From NCBI GenBank assembly GCA_900095095.1, contig FMBT01000137.1:32353-96352 (forward strand): DNA of 64,000 nucleotides. Reading direction: 5' to 3'. Made by a program: the position numbers and the translations under genes. Below, one piece after another: positions 10,616-22,992 of the stretch. Numbering within the stretch: the stretch's first letter is position 1; each line of letters starts with the position of its first letter. Under the pieces are notes generated by a model. It saw only the letters and a program-made list of their open reading frames with translations, searched no databases and had not been told where the DNA came from. Origin of the DNA: Fragilariopsis cylindrus CCMP1102. Lineage: Eukaryota > Bacillariophyta > Bacillariophyceae > Bacillariales > Bacillariaceae.

Positions 10616-11132
10616 AATCCAGCATAGCGCATTAGACCTTAAGGGACCTTCAGTTCGTCAACAACTTTCCAGTTAGGGTTGGCTTCTAAATCAGGAGAAT
10701 TTCCACCCCCGGCACCCTGCCGTAGCCGTGGTCCACGCGCACAGTTACCATGTAAACCGTAAAAGATCCGCCGTATGGAGGGATACCAATTTTCCTCCAT
10801 GTGCTACCCTTCGGCATGACACCGTCGGTATTATCGTCATGATATCCATTGCGTCAAACAAGGTAATGTTACTGAAGCAGAATTGAATAAAAATGCTCAG
10901 AAGAACACATTAAGATACTGCATTTGTACTGGTATCCGAATAGCCGCCGCGCCCGCATTTTTGTTAAGCCTCCACTCGATAATTCTCAACATAAAAACTA
11001 AATCATGCCCAAATTTTAATAAAAACTAAATCATGTCCAAATTTTACTAGTATTTTGTTAGTCTAGTATGTTATAACAACTTTAGCATCAAATATATACA
11101 CCTGAAAAGTCATTTTTTTGGAAAATTAAACC
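10616..11132. other. Non-coding, left part of an old element
   Basis: No gene seen. The last part (10980-11090) has the partly repeated phrase aaaactaaatcatg-cc-aaatttta and leads into the gag remnant, so it may be a decayed leader or LTR. Confidence 0.4.
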
Positions 11133-12317
11133 ATGAAGTTTACAATTGACCTATTGGATGTAGTGCTATACCTTCCTATGTGCTTGTGGGACGCAGGTGC
11201 GAAGAGAGGACTTTATCCTACAAAGTTTGACAAAGAACGTTGTAGAGAGATCCTAGAATACGCTCTATCTCCAGTTTACCTTACAGAACTGCATGACAAT
11301 GGATGGTGTCTATCAAGCAAGTCCTATGCCCAATCAATCACCAAGCTCAAGGAGATTGAACCAGGTATTCTTAAGCAATTAAAATTTGCAAAAGAACAAC
11401 TGCAACAAGCTAAAGATATAGCTGAACTGCAGAAAGGAAAAGGGAAAGCAATTACCCCTTCTCGCGATTGTAAGAATGGTGGAGAGAAGAGGAAGCAAGA
11501 GTGTGACACCTGTGGTAAAAGACATACAGGTGAATGTTGGAAGCTCCAATCTGGAGGAGGGAACAACAGTGGTCGGAAAGGCAACAATTTCTTTACTAAG
11601 AAAGATGCTAAGCAGTACATGAAAAGCATGTTCGCGAAGCAAGGAGCTAGCTCTGACTCAAGCGACTCTGACAAAGAAGACTCTTGGAAACAAGGGTAGA
11701 ATCAAGCAGAACAAATGCATGTATTAGCATCTGCTAATATCAATCCTAACGAACGCAATATTGAGTTTGATAAGGGTGATCTTAGAAGATACAAGAAGCA
11801 AGCTAGAAAATACTTCAAGAAGACATGAGATAGGACTACAACGAAACCAGGTAAGGTCCTCAACAGACCTACACCGGTACTAGTTGGTACTGTTGATGGT
11901 ACATTAGATCCAAGCCGAGCAAAGTCACTGCATGGTGCAAGGCGCTTCTCTGAAGTTCTGCTCTCAATAGTTAACAACAATGGTCAAGAAACTATGGCAC
12001 GATGTCTTCTAGACACTGGATGTACCAAGTCAATGATACTGAAACAGTTTACAGATAAGAAGCGGCAAACCAAGCTATCAAAAGAGAACACTATCAAGTA
12101 TGAAACATACGGTAGTGAGTTGCACTCTTCTATGACAGCTAGCTTGTGCTTTAAGATGATTGAATTCGAACAGCAGAAGAATCAAACCATCGAATATAAG
12201 TTCCAAGCAGGCACTCAAACAACAAGATTTTCGATCAAAATGAACCACAATATATCTCATTTGCAAGTGTTGCAGAGGACAACACCTTCTGGGTTGGGTG
12301 TACTAGCATCTGCATAG
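11133..12317 (+). pseudogene. Gag-protease remnant of an LTR retrotransposon
   Basis: A first frame (to 11699) holds a Gag-like helical segment and a zinc knuckle CDTCGKRHTGECW of the short C-x2-C-x3-H-x3-C type found in some Gypsy and related Gags, followed by a Ser/Asp-rich tail. After the stop, the content continues with shifts (NINPNERNIEFDKGDLRRYK) to an aspartic protease segment LLDTGCTKSMILKQF near 12003-12047. Homology stops near 12317 and no reverse transcriptase follows. A copy of its last 100 bp reappears at 19061-19170 on the far side of the Copia insertion. Old, inactive remnant. Confidence 0.65.
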
Positions 12318-12393
12318 TATACCAAAACATTGTAGTTGCCTCCTACCACTTTTTTGTTCCTGTGGTTGTTGAATACATTACAATCCGCTGTTA

Positions 12394-12398
12394 TGGAA
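12394..12398. repeat. Target-site duplication, left copy (TGGAA)
   Basis: TGGAA lies directly left of the 3' LTR and again at 19061-19065 directly right of the 5' LTR. Five base pairs is typical of Copia integrases. Confidence 0.9.
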
Positions 12399-12650
12399 TG
12401 TTATAATCTAAGGTATTCTACAGTGCTAATCCGTAAAGTATCTAGAAGCAGTTAATAAAAGAAATAAGTTAAATCCTTTATAATGTTAAGTTTATAAATA
12501 ACAATGATATCAAGTAGATGATATCATTGCAATGATACCACACACGCTGTTACTGTATCAACTGTACACAGATAGTGTGGCTAGCGTTCGATCGTATAAT
12601 ACGATTCTTAGTAACGCAGTATCGAGTAGGAACTAATTCAGTCCCCAACA
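12399..12650 (-). repeat. Copia 3' LTR
   Basis: 252 bp with TG...CA ends. It contains the palindromic stretch atgatatcaagtagatgatatcat. It is the 3' LTR because the element reads on the minus strand. Confidence 0.93.
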
Positions 12651-12663
12651 CACTCCTACATTG

Positions 12664-15600
12664 TCATACATGGACCCATGTATGATAATGTAATAACAAC
12701 TTAGGTTGCATTAGTTTCTGCACTAGCTTTGCTACCAACAGCTTAGATGCTTTCTTGGCTTCCTTGTACTGGTCTTCATACCAGTCATAGTCGGCTTGTG
12801 ATACTCCCATGATAGCATTCCTGTGTAATCTGAACAGCAAACCCTGTAATGGCTTGGTGAAATAGTCTGATACCATCTCCTTTGTTGGACAATATGACAT
12901 AACAACTGTACCATCATTAATCTTATCCGTGATATAAAAATATCTAATGTTAATGTGGCGAGTTCTCTGTCCACATGAACGTCGACCATTTCGTGCTAAC
13001 TTAATGGTGCTGGTGTTGTCCTGCAGTGCAAGGACCTTAGTACCCAATAGTTTTAACGGATCACTATCGGGGTAGTGTTTAACCTGACACTTCATGAACA
13101 GGCTGATCCACTCAATAAATGTAATGGTATCATCCACACCAACTAGTTCCGATTCGGTTGAGCTCCTAGTTGTAAGCTTCTGTTTGATGGACCCTGAAAC
13201 AACAGAACCTCTTCCCATTGTTAAACAGTATCCTGTATGACTCTTCATATCCATGTGGACAGCGAATGAGGCATCAATGCTCCATGTCAGTCTTCCGGAC
13301 TCATCCCATCCCAATACAAGTGGAAGATGGATGGTTTCCCTGATATATCTTATCACCTTGGCTAGCTTCTTGTAGTCGTCCTTATCTGGTGATGCAACTC
13401 TTGTGCATAGAAATGCGACAGCTGTCTGCAGATCTGGTCGGGCCCTCTTGGCTGCAAACAGTAGCCTTGCCACTGTTCGGTGATAGTAGTCTGCAATCTC
13501 AGGGTCGAGTTTTTCACACTCTTCATTAACTGTAAACAGGTGATCGCTTGCTACTGTTACTGATTTACCATCCATATCGTCTGGTGCTTCTATTATGATG
13601 TCCTCCAAGTAATCATACATTGTATACTTCACAATACCATCTTCAGAATAGTCAATGGTCATGCCCAAATACTCGTGGATCCTTCCATAGCTAGCAGCTA
13701 TCTTCTTGTTCACTCCGAATTCCTTATTCAACTTGTCAATGATGTCATCCAGTACAGACTGTGTTACATGGGACATTTTCAAGTCATCAACATGAAACTG
13801 TATGGTGCATTGCTTGCCTTCAATCATGGAGTTGAATGTGCATTCATCATAATCATTCACTGTGAACCCAATTGATTCGAGGAAGCCCCTAAGCTTGTCA
13901 TAAAACAAACGCGCTCCTAGCAACGTTCCATATATGGCCTTGGTGACCTTACCAACTAACCATCTCTTTCCATTCGTTGTAGTTTTAATGAGCTTTTCAT
14001 ATTCGGGTCTGATTCACAAATCATATCGACCATTATTCCTTCAAACTTGAGGTAACACTCTTTGCCCTCTTCTTGTGGATAATCAGCCTGTAGGAATGCC
14101 CCAGGGATGTCCCCAATCACAACAGCCCTCCCTTCGATCGCATCAATCAGGGAACTAACCATAAGGGCTTGTGTTTTCACGGTGGGTGAACTTGATTCAT
14201 CTTTGGTGATGTATCCTCTTTGTGATCGGCCATCTGCGCAGCCGCGGGCCTTGATCTTTCCACATCTCTTTCTCTTGAGGAACATTAAGTAGCTAAGTGA
14301 CAACTTGAACATATCATATGTTACTGACTTTGGGTGCAGCATTTGAATCACATCCCTACCAATCAGATTTTCATCTAGCTCTTTGAGAGTAGCGTCGTAT
14401 CCGGGACCACCGAATACAGTTAACCCCTTCTTGAAACCATACTGTGGCGTTGATAGGGTTGCTTCCAAATTGCCAAATCCTTTTATGATGGACAAGCAGT
14501 AGTTTGCTTCCCCTTTTCTATTCCAGTAGTCACCGTCCAATCCTTCCATTCTTGGCCGATCTTCTTCTTCTTCTTCGTCTCCTTCAGGTTGGTCCGATCC
14601 TTGGTCCGATCCTTCGTCAACTTCATCTACAACATATTCGTTTTGATTTTCTTCAACGATACTTGTGTTGTCTTCGTCATCTTCTTCAACCACATTGAGC
14701 TCTTCAAGCATAGGGTCGACATCGATTGGTTCGTCTGGCGCAGCATCTTCACCCACTCCTGCTTCCTCATCATCATATTGATTTGGAGCATGTCGTGGTC
14801 ATCATCATTGGGTACGCTGTCGTCATCTTGTGGTTGGTATGACTGGTCTGACGCGTCGTCGTCATCGAACTCGGGCGCTTCGCCCTCTTCATTGCTTGGT
14901 TCCAGATCAAGGATGGTGGTAAGGTTATCGATATCACCAAAGATTAGTCCATCTGGTTGACCTTCGGCCCTGCCCTGTTCATTAATCGTATTAATGATAT
15001 CGTTCGTCATAGGTATTCCTTTTCCTTCCAGCCCAATAACTCTTGGGACCGAATTTCGTTGCTTGGTGCTGATGTTGTACACAAAATGGCCACCCCCACC
15101 ATCATTAGGTCTCAAATACAGTGCATCGAATGTTCTGGATTTTTCGATACTGTTGGTGCTTCCACCGGGAACCCCATACACATACGCACCGGGCATATAT
15201 GGAGGAATAAGCAGTTTCTTGCCTGTTATGATTTGTCTGGGAGACATAGTAGGGTGCACTCCCCCTTTCCTATTGACAGCATTCATTAGCTGCACTATAG
15301 TGTAGACCACTTCCATAAGCAGTCTCTTCGGAATCTTCGTGAATGGCATCATCGATCGGACGCCACGGATCCTTTCCTTGGTGAACCTGATACACCGCTC
15401 AATGAAGTGCACATGTGCATTCTTGTCGCAGCATATTAGGTCGATCTCTTGTTTCCCCAGTGCGTCCTTACAGTGCTGGAATGCCCTGTCGGAATAGATT
15501 GATTTGATTTTAAACCCTCTGAGTTTATATATAGTGTCCATCTTTCGAATGGCTTCAACATACATGTCGTCCGACTTGTTTCTAATACATATGGCTTGGA

Positions 15601-17490
15601 TAAACTTTATGTGCTTTGATACACAAATTAGGAACGCGACTCCGTTTACATGCATGACATCTATGCCAGCCGTCACTTCTGAATAGTGCTTAAGTATTGA
15701 TGGCGGGACTCCTAGTACGTAGTCTTCTCTGGGCATATTGTTAGTACGCTGTACAGTTTTTCCTTGTACTGAATGCTTGTTGGGCCCGAAAATAGCCTTA
15801 GCTATATTTATGTTTCTCCGACTTACGCCACACTCCTTAATCGCACCTGTTTCTAATCCATGTGCAAAGTCCTCATCAGAGGGGAGGCATAAGCAATCTT
15901 GAATGTAGCGGGCCATCGTAGCCCTCTTGACGTCTAAAGCTGAAAACAGTTTCTTCTCTTCTTCAACTGTAGTTAGGAGTGTGGCTGGGGACGATCCGTC
16001 GTCCACATGTAAACAGTATAGCCCATTCGGTTCTACTCCGAATCTGACATACTCACCATTGTCTTTGTAGACATAGAAGGCATTATCAACACTAGTGTCA
16101 AGGGTGATACGATGGAGCTTAGAAAGCGCGGCGAGCGAGATCAAATTTGCTACTCCATCTTTATGTAGGTGTAAATCAGCTTGGGGTAGTGGAAGTGTTT
16201 TTAGATCATCACAGAGTTCACCGACTTGATTATTAGACCATGATTTACCCCCGCAGTGGATGGTTGTTGGACTTGAGCTTGCTGTTACATTTTGAAGCAT
16301 GTCCGCGTTTGCAAACAGGTGTAGAGATGCTCCACTGTCCAGAACCAAAGCATTCAGTGAGATATTCCCACGGGAAAGTTTGTTGTACCCACTCCTTACT
16401 TCTTTAGATCTCATTGTTGGAAACAATTGGGGATTGGGAAGTACTTTAACACTCTCTTCTGCAGACTTGACTGTCGTGAATGCATAGGATGGATTCGGTG
16501 TTGCATCGGGGATGTCAAGGATCGATGACTGTTGATCCTCCCCCACGTTGATTACCATTTTGGGCTGTAGACGCTTGGTAGTATTTAGCGTCCGCCCCTG
16601 CAAAAATCCTGATCCTGATAATCAGGGTCAGTCGGATCGAAGTACATATACGCATTATCCAAATGAATGACATCTTTTAATGTATCAAACTGATCTGGAA
16701 AGATACTTGTTGGTCGTCCTGACCTGTAGAGATATGGCAGCATCTTGTAGAGCGTGAATTGGGTAGTTGATCGTCCAAGATACTTTGATTCTTTACGATA
16801 TATTTGAATATTACCACCAAATCTTTGTCTTACATCAACCATATTAGCAATATTACTGGTCTTTTTGCCATTGATTGCCGCCAGTTTTGGTGGGTCTAAC
16901 ACCGTGGTAACTAGGTACTGCGAACGGATTGCTCCATTCTAATTGGCACATTCAGACTGGTGATGTTCATGGACGCACAAGGGTCCAACAAAACATTTAA
17001 GTCACCGATATTGGTGATGACACTGTCGTCATGAGAAGTGAATGTTGCAGCACTGCTGTCTTCATCTGTATCACATACGTATGATGCTTCACATATAACT
17101 GTTTGGAAATCCTTATCACCAACCGTGGTACTTGCACTAGATTCGGATGATGTCGTTGAAGCGCCATACGTCCTAGGCTGTAGGCCTGGCATTTCACCAT
17201 CACTGATTGAGTCATCATAAGAGAAATCGTCAGTATCAAAATCCATTGAGTCATTGGTCATATAAGTTGAATCATCTTGACCGTCGATGTGGACGATATT
17301 GAATGGATCATTCGAATCAACGCTTGAACCATCACTTGAACTATCGTCGGCAGCTCTGTCATGTAGGGACGGCATTCGTTCATCATCATCATCACTGGGG
17401 TAATAATGGTCACCAATGATAATACAAGCCACTTCACCAAGATCTTCATCATTGAATTCTGCTTCAGTTGTGATTGGTTCGAAGCATTTT
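12664..17490 (-). CDS. Copia Pol: protease, integrase, reverse transcriptase, RNase H (several frameshifts)
   Basis: Pieces in order: an acidic linker (16911-17490), a short piece 16585-16902, then 14627-16603 with protease motif LVLDSGASLHLFAN and an integrase core (AGIDVMHVNG, IYSDRAF, HFIERCIRFTKERIR) giving D, D and E. Piece 13956-14756 is the reverse transcriptase N-half (KARGCADGRSQRGY, DIPGAFLQADYP). Piece 12664-13923 has FHVDDL in place of YVDD and the RNase H blocks DASFAVH and RSSTESELV. Breaks lie near 16910, 16595, 14755 and 13940. Each is a single change of frame with no lost domain, so the parent was active and the breaks are recent or sequencing errors. Confidence 0.85.
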
Positions 17491-17526
17491 GATGAATGAT
17501 ACCATTATCACTCACCGCAGCTAGGA

Positions 17527-18716
17527 CTACTGCTTTGGTGTCGTGTTGTCAACGACGTGTGCACCAGCCACATTGCCATCATCTTGTTGCTCTCCTGCTG
17601 CTTTACGTGCAGCTGCAGCTGCTTTCTTTTGTTTAGCAGTTCGGGGATTTTGATCATTAGAGGTTGATGGTCCATCATCTTCGTACTTGTCGATGAGCTC
17701 GTAAGCTTTTGATGCTGTTACCGGGTAACAGTCTGCATTCCCCGTAAGGAATTGGTTCTTGAGGTTAGTCTTGAGGTTCTTGCTCTTGCAGCCTTCAATC
17801 ATTAGGATTCCTACTATCAAATCATTGACTTTCTTGTCATACACCTTCTTATCGGATGCGACCATGCCCAAGTACGAGACCAGTGTTTCACCAGCATCAG
17901 CTAGGAAGGGCTCGTATAGCTTTGTTCCAAAGACGAAGTCGCCCCTGCCCTGCAAGCATTGTTAACATACACTGATAGGTGTCTTTTGTACTGCGCCGTG
18001 TCGACTGCAGCGGATGCATTCTTGGGCTTCTGCATATAGGTAATGGACTTACGAATATGTCTAAGCCTAGCCAATGGTTCCCATGTTGATGTCTCGTTGG
18101 TTGAGCATGTTTCTAGGAGAAGCTCGATTAGCTGTACAGGGCATTGGGATGCCACTACTGTGGCATACCTTCCGTCGTGCTGTAAATCATCCCAAGCGAT
18201 TTGTTCGAATTGTCCTTTTAATGCAAGGAAGATGTGGATTGCATTCTTTTCATATTCAATGAAGTCCTTCAATGTGTGATTGTAGCGTGCCTTCCACATG
18301 TCATACGCAATCTTGTACTGTTCTGCGCCAGTTGCGCTGTAGGTGAATACGTTCGCTGTGATAGTACCGTAACTTGATTGTGATGGTGGTGCGCCAACAA
18401 AGTCCGCTTCATCAAACCTGTTTAATTCTGTAATTGATTCAGCCCATTTGCCATATCCTTTTGAGCCACAGTAGGTGACTAATGCGTCGGTTAGATCGAC
18501 GATCTGTGTGGACTGGTTTGGTCCTACTGTAACTACCTTTTCATACAAGGCAGTATCACTTCCAGCTAATCCTTTAAACTGGTTTCTTTTTGGCGCGTTA
18601 CTGTTGTTGTTGTTACGATTTCGGTTACCTTGATAACCCGTTCTACCTCCGTTGTTGTTGGTATTGTTGCCTCCCGTAGCAGGGGGGGTGCTGCCACTGG
18701 TTGGGGCAGAGGACAT
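17527..18716 (-). CDS. Copia Gag, one frameshift
   Basis: Starts at ATG 18716 about 90 bp inside the 5' LTR. An Asn/Gly-rich N-terminus is followed by a helical Gag region (DMWKARYNHTLKDFIEYEKN, WEPLARLRHIRKSITYMQKP). At about 17950 the frame must shift from VYVNNACRAG to LQGRGDFVFGTKLYEPFLAD; both sides are collinear Gag. It ends at 17527 after a Lys/Ala-rich segment. A -1 shift would be needed, but I see no standard slippery heptamer, so a missing base is more likely than programmed shifting. Confidence 0.8.
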
Positions 18717-18808
18717 TATATCGACCTTGTTGTAGGAATAATGTGTTCAACAAATTTCTTTTCGATGGTTTCCTCTATCGTATATCTGTTCCGATTGTTA
18801 TTTATAAA

Positions 18809-19060
18809 TGTTATAATCTAAGGTATTCTACAGTGCTAATCCGTAAAGTATCTAGAAGCAGTTAATAAAAGAAATAAGTTAAATCCTTTATAATGTTAAG
18901 TTTATAAATAACAATGATATCAAGTAGATGATATCATTGCAATGATACCACACACGCTGTTACTGTATCAACTGTACACAGATAGTGTGGCTAGCGTTCG
19001 ATCGTATAATACGATTCTTAGTAACGCAGTATCGAGTAGGAACTAATTCAGTCCCCAACA
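18809..19060 (-). repeat. Copia 5' LTR
   Basis: Same 252-bp sequence as the other LTR with no difference seen. Transcription of the element should begin here, on the minus strand. The adjacent primer-binding region (minus strand from 18808) does not match the initiator-Met tRNA half-site common in Copia, so the primer is unknown. Confidence 0.93.
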
Positions 19061-19170
19061 TGGAAGGCACACAAACGACAAGATTTTTGATCAAAATGAA
19101 CAACACAATATCTTATTAGAAAGTGTTGCAGAGGACAACACCTTCTGGGTTGGGTGCACTAGCATCCATT
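19061..19170 (+). pseudogene. Second copy of the end of the gag-protease remnant
   Basis: 19066-19170 matches 12215-12317 with small differences (shared run gttgcagaggacaacacctt). The Copia insertion lies between the two copies, so the target already contained a duplicated tail, or two related remnants lay next to each other. Confidence 0.7.
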
Positions 19171-20029
19171 ATACCTATACCTACAAGGGCCTCATAATGC
19201 TTAGGTTTTTATGGAAATTATGAAAGTGTAGGGCAGCATTAACCACAAAATAGTTCATTTAGGCCCCAAATCATGCTTTTCCACTTTTGTACGCACCTAA
19301 GCTGGATCATACTGCAATTACATCCAAAATAATGGTGGGTTGGGATGGTGTTGCTTTCCATTCACAAGTAATATGTCCTAGCTAGTATGGACAGTGTATC
19401 TATTTTCTGTATTCTAATTTACCTGATGAGTGGTATGTTTAAATAAATAATGGTGACAAAGGAAGACATGTGGTTTGGGCTATAATCTTTCTGTGTAGTG
19501 TGGGATGGTGTGTTTATTTCTTATTTTGATATATTAATATTTTGATGTATTAATATGTATATGGATAATAATAGTAATAATAATAACACAATACCATCTA
19601 TATCTGTGAATGTTGTGATACCATACATGATATGAATCCAGATACTTAGAATAATACAGTAAGCATTATTCTATATAATTGTTTATTCTAAATATGTATT
19701 CTTCTTTACACTTGATCTCTCACTCCTCTTCCTCCTCACTATCACCCACCACATCCACATCCTCATCCACATCCACATCCACATCCACATCCACATCCAC
19801 ATCAACATCAACATTAACAATCATACCATAGTAATAATAGCTACATGCATGCAGGCATGCTAATCAGTTGCATGAGGTTTAACAAGGCTTATAACATGAT
19901 ATTATGTATAGTAACAATTCTTTGTTATATATTTATGTAGTACTTGTCTATTCCAGGTACACCAGGTATTGTATTCTTCACGAGTCAAACCGTGCAGGTC
20001 TGACATAATGCACGGAGTAATAGCTTCAA
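19171..20029. other. Non-coding accessory DNA
   Basis: No gene supported. AT-rich, with short ATA/AAT runs (19540-19590), a minisatellite (19751-19816) and short direct repeats of gcatgc (19845-19860). Confidence 0.5.
19751..19816. repeat. Hexamer minisatellite (CATCCA)n
   Basis: About ten units of ccacat, drifting to caacat at the right end. It follows a TCC-rich stretch. Confidence 0.9.
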
Positions 20030-20600
20030 TCTTGGCTTTTTCCCTGCAGCAATCTTGTTTTCATATCTAGCTTTCCTCTTATTGCCCAAGGCACTGTTTT
20101 CATCTTTTGATGCAGCCAGCTCTCTTTGCTTTTACTGTTATGTTATATGCAGCCCTTTTCTCCTTGCGGAAGTCACTGTTTGCGTAATTAGCTCTTGTCT
20201 CCTTGCGCCCTGGACACTGGTTCCATATCTATCTGTTGACTCCTTGCGGAAGTCACTGTCTGTGTAGTTAGCTCTTGTCTCCTTGCCCTGGACCATCTTT
20301 TCATACCTAGTTGCAGATTTAGCTATTGACTCCTTACCGCTGCCACTTGCCTGTCATGCAGCTGCACAGTTGCTTTCTTCTCTGTGTATGTTTTTAGTAC
20401 TATTTACTAGATCAGAGTGTACTTTAGTTTGTTTCAGACACTCTGGTAGATCATAGATATTTACAACAACAATGTCATCCTCAAAAACATCAAATTCAGT
20501 GAAAGCATATACAGGATGGCATGTACGACACCTGCTTGAACCAGTTTATTAGGACCTAGTGAATAGATCCATTTTCAGGTCATAATAAATCTATTTTTGG
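20030..20600 (-). pseudogene. Decayed copy of a 13-residue-repeat protein gene
   Basis: On the minus strand, from about 20560, HPVYAFTEFDVFEDDIVVVN and IYDLPECLKQTKVH correspond to HLVYLLGEILVSHGDVFTVD and IKDLPAFLKHTLKYG in the 35.7-36.8 kb gene. Further on come degenerate 13-residue units such as KETRANYTDSDFR and KETRANYANSDFR, as in that gene. Many shifts and stops. No known domain recognised. Two diverged copies in one 64-kb window suggest a multicopy, perhaps mobile-element-borne, family. Confidence 0.6.
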
Positions 20601-20749
20601 GTCATCCACCAGTATCATTACAACATGTATATACAGTACACATCCCCCCAGCTTCCTTCAATACTTTCCCATGTGTGTTCAACACATGATAAGCGCATAC
20701 CATCAAACAACCATATAATAGTAATGCCCAAACATCTTCCATTGGGTCT

Positions 20750-21140
20750 GGCAGTCATGTTTAGTGTCATTCCGCTTAAATTCCAAGTCTTGTACTCAAA
20801 TTGTGTTGGTTTGTGTTTGACATGGAGTGTCTATCTTGTTACAATGCGTCTACATATTTCCAGCAAAGTTCAGATTCAGCTACAGCTTCACTGTCCTCGT
20901 TGTAATATAATGGTTAAATGTCATGAAACAAGCCATCCAATTACACAGATGCATATAAACATGTAAAACTACATCATATAATAATACGAAGCACCGCTAT
21001 TGTCGGAATCTACATTGTATCATATTTGTATGTACAAATAATAGGAAACAATTTAAGAAGAAAACTGTAGACTAATATTTTTGTTTGGGTTGTATTTACA
21101 TCATCACTGGTCCATCTCATTGTGCTAAGGTAGCACGTCG
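20750..21140 (+). repeat. Duplicate of the Mpv17/P450 3' junction
   Basis: This matches 6600-6991 along its length with scattered substitutions and small indels. It contains the last exon part of the Mpv17 gene (VMFSVIPLKFQVLYSNCVG), its 3' flank, the short intergenic spacer and the last codons of the P450 gene on the other strand. Stops and shifts make it non-functional. Confidence 0.9.
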
Positions 21141-21643
21141 GAGCCTCCAGATCTTGGTACTTGTAGTCTCATTCTTATATTTCAAACCGGTAGGGGGCGC
21201 CATTTGCTCTGCTGGCATTCCTTCTTTATTACTTTACATTTCTCGCAATCTGCTCTCTGTTCGCGCCATTATTTGAATTTGTTTTATTTAGTACATTTTC
21301 TACGTCGTAGGAAAATTCAAAGGGAAAAAGAGAAAACCTTTGCCTGCCGCCGCGTTATCGTCGCGCAATCTACTCTGTCAGAGTTTCTGTAGCATTGGGA
21401 TTGGTCAAAATGAAAAAAATTGTCGTGATGAACCGTGGAGTTTTGCATAAAAATGTCACTTTGCTTGAATAATTGTACGGCAGATTGCACGTCGATACCA
21501 TCACAACTGTAGAGTTCATAAAAAGAAATTGGCATCAAGTATTTCCTTTGATTTTGATTTGTACACACATACACAGTAATACACATACATACACAATACT
21601 AATCCAATCTAAATTAACCAGATAAACTACAATTCATCACACA
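21141..21643. other. Upstream region of ribonucleotide reductase gene
   Basis: No supported gene. It lies between the duplicated segment and the RNR start and probably carries the RNR promoter. A CA-rich stretch (acacacatacacagtaatacac) is at about 21560-21585. Confidence 0.5.
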
Positions 21644-22992
21644 ATGCCTATCTCAACGTCTACTCTCGAACAGCATTTCAGCACTCTTTCTACGGAAGAT
21701 AATGTTGTAGAAAAGGTCAGTCCTGCCTTTATTACACCCACTAAGGCGGAACGAGACAATTTTTCGGATGACGATGATTCATGTTCCGATGGTTCACCTG
21801 TAGCCGTATCTCCTAGTAACGCTGTTCTTCAAGTTATTAAAAAGACAGATCACAAGTTACTAGAAGAAAGTGGTGCACTTGTACCGGAACCTCTTCTAGT
21901 TGAAAACCCTCACAGGTTTGTTATTTTCCCTATCCAAGACAACGATGTAAGTTTATTTTATTGTATTCATAATAATCCGTTAGTCTTATCGCGACGCATG
22001 CATGCATGTATATTACCATCTGTTTCTGCTATTTCATCTCACATCACAACCTGATCTTATCTTTATTATTAAAAAAAACCGTAATAGATGTGGGAAATGT
22101 ACAAAAAGGCGGAAGCATCCTTTTGGACTGCCGAAGAAATTGATCTTGGTGCGGATATGACTGATTGGGTAAAACTTTCTGATAATGAACGTCATTTCAT
22201 TAGTCATATCTTAGCATTCTTTGCGGCATCGGATGGAATTGTGAATGAAAATCTGGCACAAAATTTCATGACCGAACTTCAATCACCGGAGGCACGATGC
22301 TTTTATGGATTTCAAATCGCTGTTGAAAACATCCATTCGGAAACGTATTCTCTCTTGATCGATACGTACATCAAGGATACGAGTGAAAAGTTAAGACTTC
22401 TACATGCTATTGATACCGTCCCCTGTGTCCGGACCAAGGCAGAATGGGCACTGCAATGGTGTGATGCGGACAAAGCAAGTTTCGCGGAACGCTGTGTCGC
22501 CTTTGGTGTCGTCGAAGGAATTTTCTTTTCTGGAAGTTTCTGTGCCATCTTTTGGCTCAAAAAACGTGGTTTGATGCCGGGATTGTCCTTCTCGAATGAA
22601 CTAATTTCACGTGACGAAGGATTACATTGTGACTTTGCCTGTATGCTATACAAGAAGTTGATAAACAAGTTATCGACGGAACGTGTAGTAGAAATCATTA
22701 CAAATGCTGTTGAAATTGAAAAGGAATTTGTCAGTGATGCATTACCCGTAGAACTCATCGGTATGAATTCTGGTTTGATGAAACAATACATCGAATTCTG
22801 TGCTGATCGTTTGTTTGTTGCATTGGGCTGTCCTAAGTATTATCTAACTGTTAATCCATTCGAATGGATGGAAAGTATTTCACTTCAAGGAAAGACAACT
22901 TCTTCGAAAAACGTGTTGGGGAATACGCCAAGTCAGGTGTCGGTGGTGATGCTGCTGAGAATCACTGCTTTGACCTTGAATGTGACTTCTAA
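21644..22992 (+). CDS. RNR2: Ribonucleoside-diphosphate reductase small subunit (R2), one frameshift near the 3' end
   Basis: Class Ia R2 supplies the tyrosyl radical with which R1 reduces NDPs to dNDPs. Exons 21644-21946 and 22088-22992; the GT-AG intron joins QDND to [20 protein letters not shown] in frame. The radical-site block [19 protein letters not shown] (Glu, His, Tyr), [15 protein letters not shown] and [10 protein letters not shown] (second iron site) are all present. After SISLQGKT the frame breaks at about 22893. One missing base there restores the family C-terminus ([17 protein letters not shown] and the R1-binding tail HCFDLECDF, stop 22990-22992). An essential gene with one lost base is most simply a sequence error. 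The acidic N-terminal region is variable, as usual. Confidence 0.95.

Larger units (their letters stand above)
12399..19060 (-). mobile_element. Copia LTR retrotransposon, full length, recently inserted
   Basis: 6,662 bp, coding on the minus strand. The two 252-bp LTRs look identical by eye, start TGTTATAATC and end CCCCAACA, and are flanked by the 5-bp duplication TGGAA (12394-12398 and 19061-19065). Internal order on the minus strand is Gag, protease, integrase, reverse transcriptase, RNase H, which defines Copia. The reverse transcriptase blocks (CADGRSQRGY, SSPTV, DIPGAFL) match the form I associate with diatom CoDi elements. Identical LTRs mean insertion was recent, yet the coding region shows about six shifts. 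Confidence 0.95.

Noticed and set aside
17930-17970. Programmed -1 frameshift between the two Gag pieces of the Copia element
   Set aside because: No slippery heptamer or evident downstream structure; other breaks in the same element look alike and are not at functional boundaries.
19040-21150. CRISPR-like array from regularly spaced repeats
   Set aside because: The repeats are hexamer minisatellites and decayed coding repeats; no constant repeat with unique spacers, and the genome is eukaryotic.
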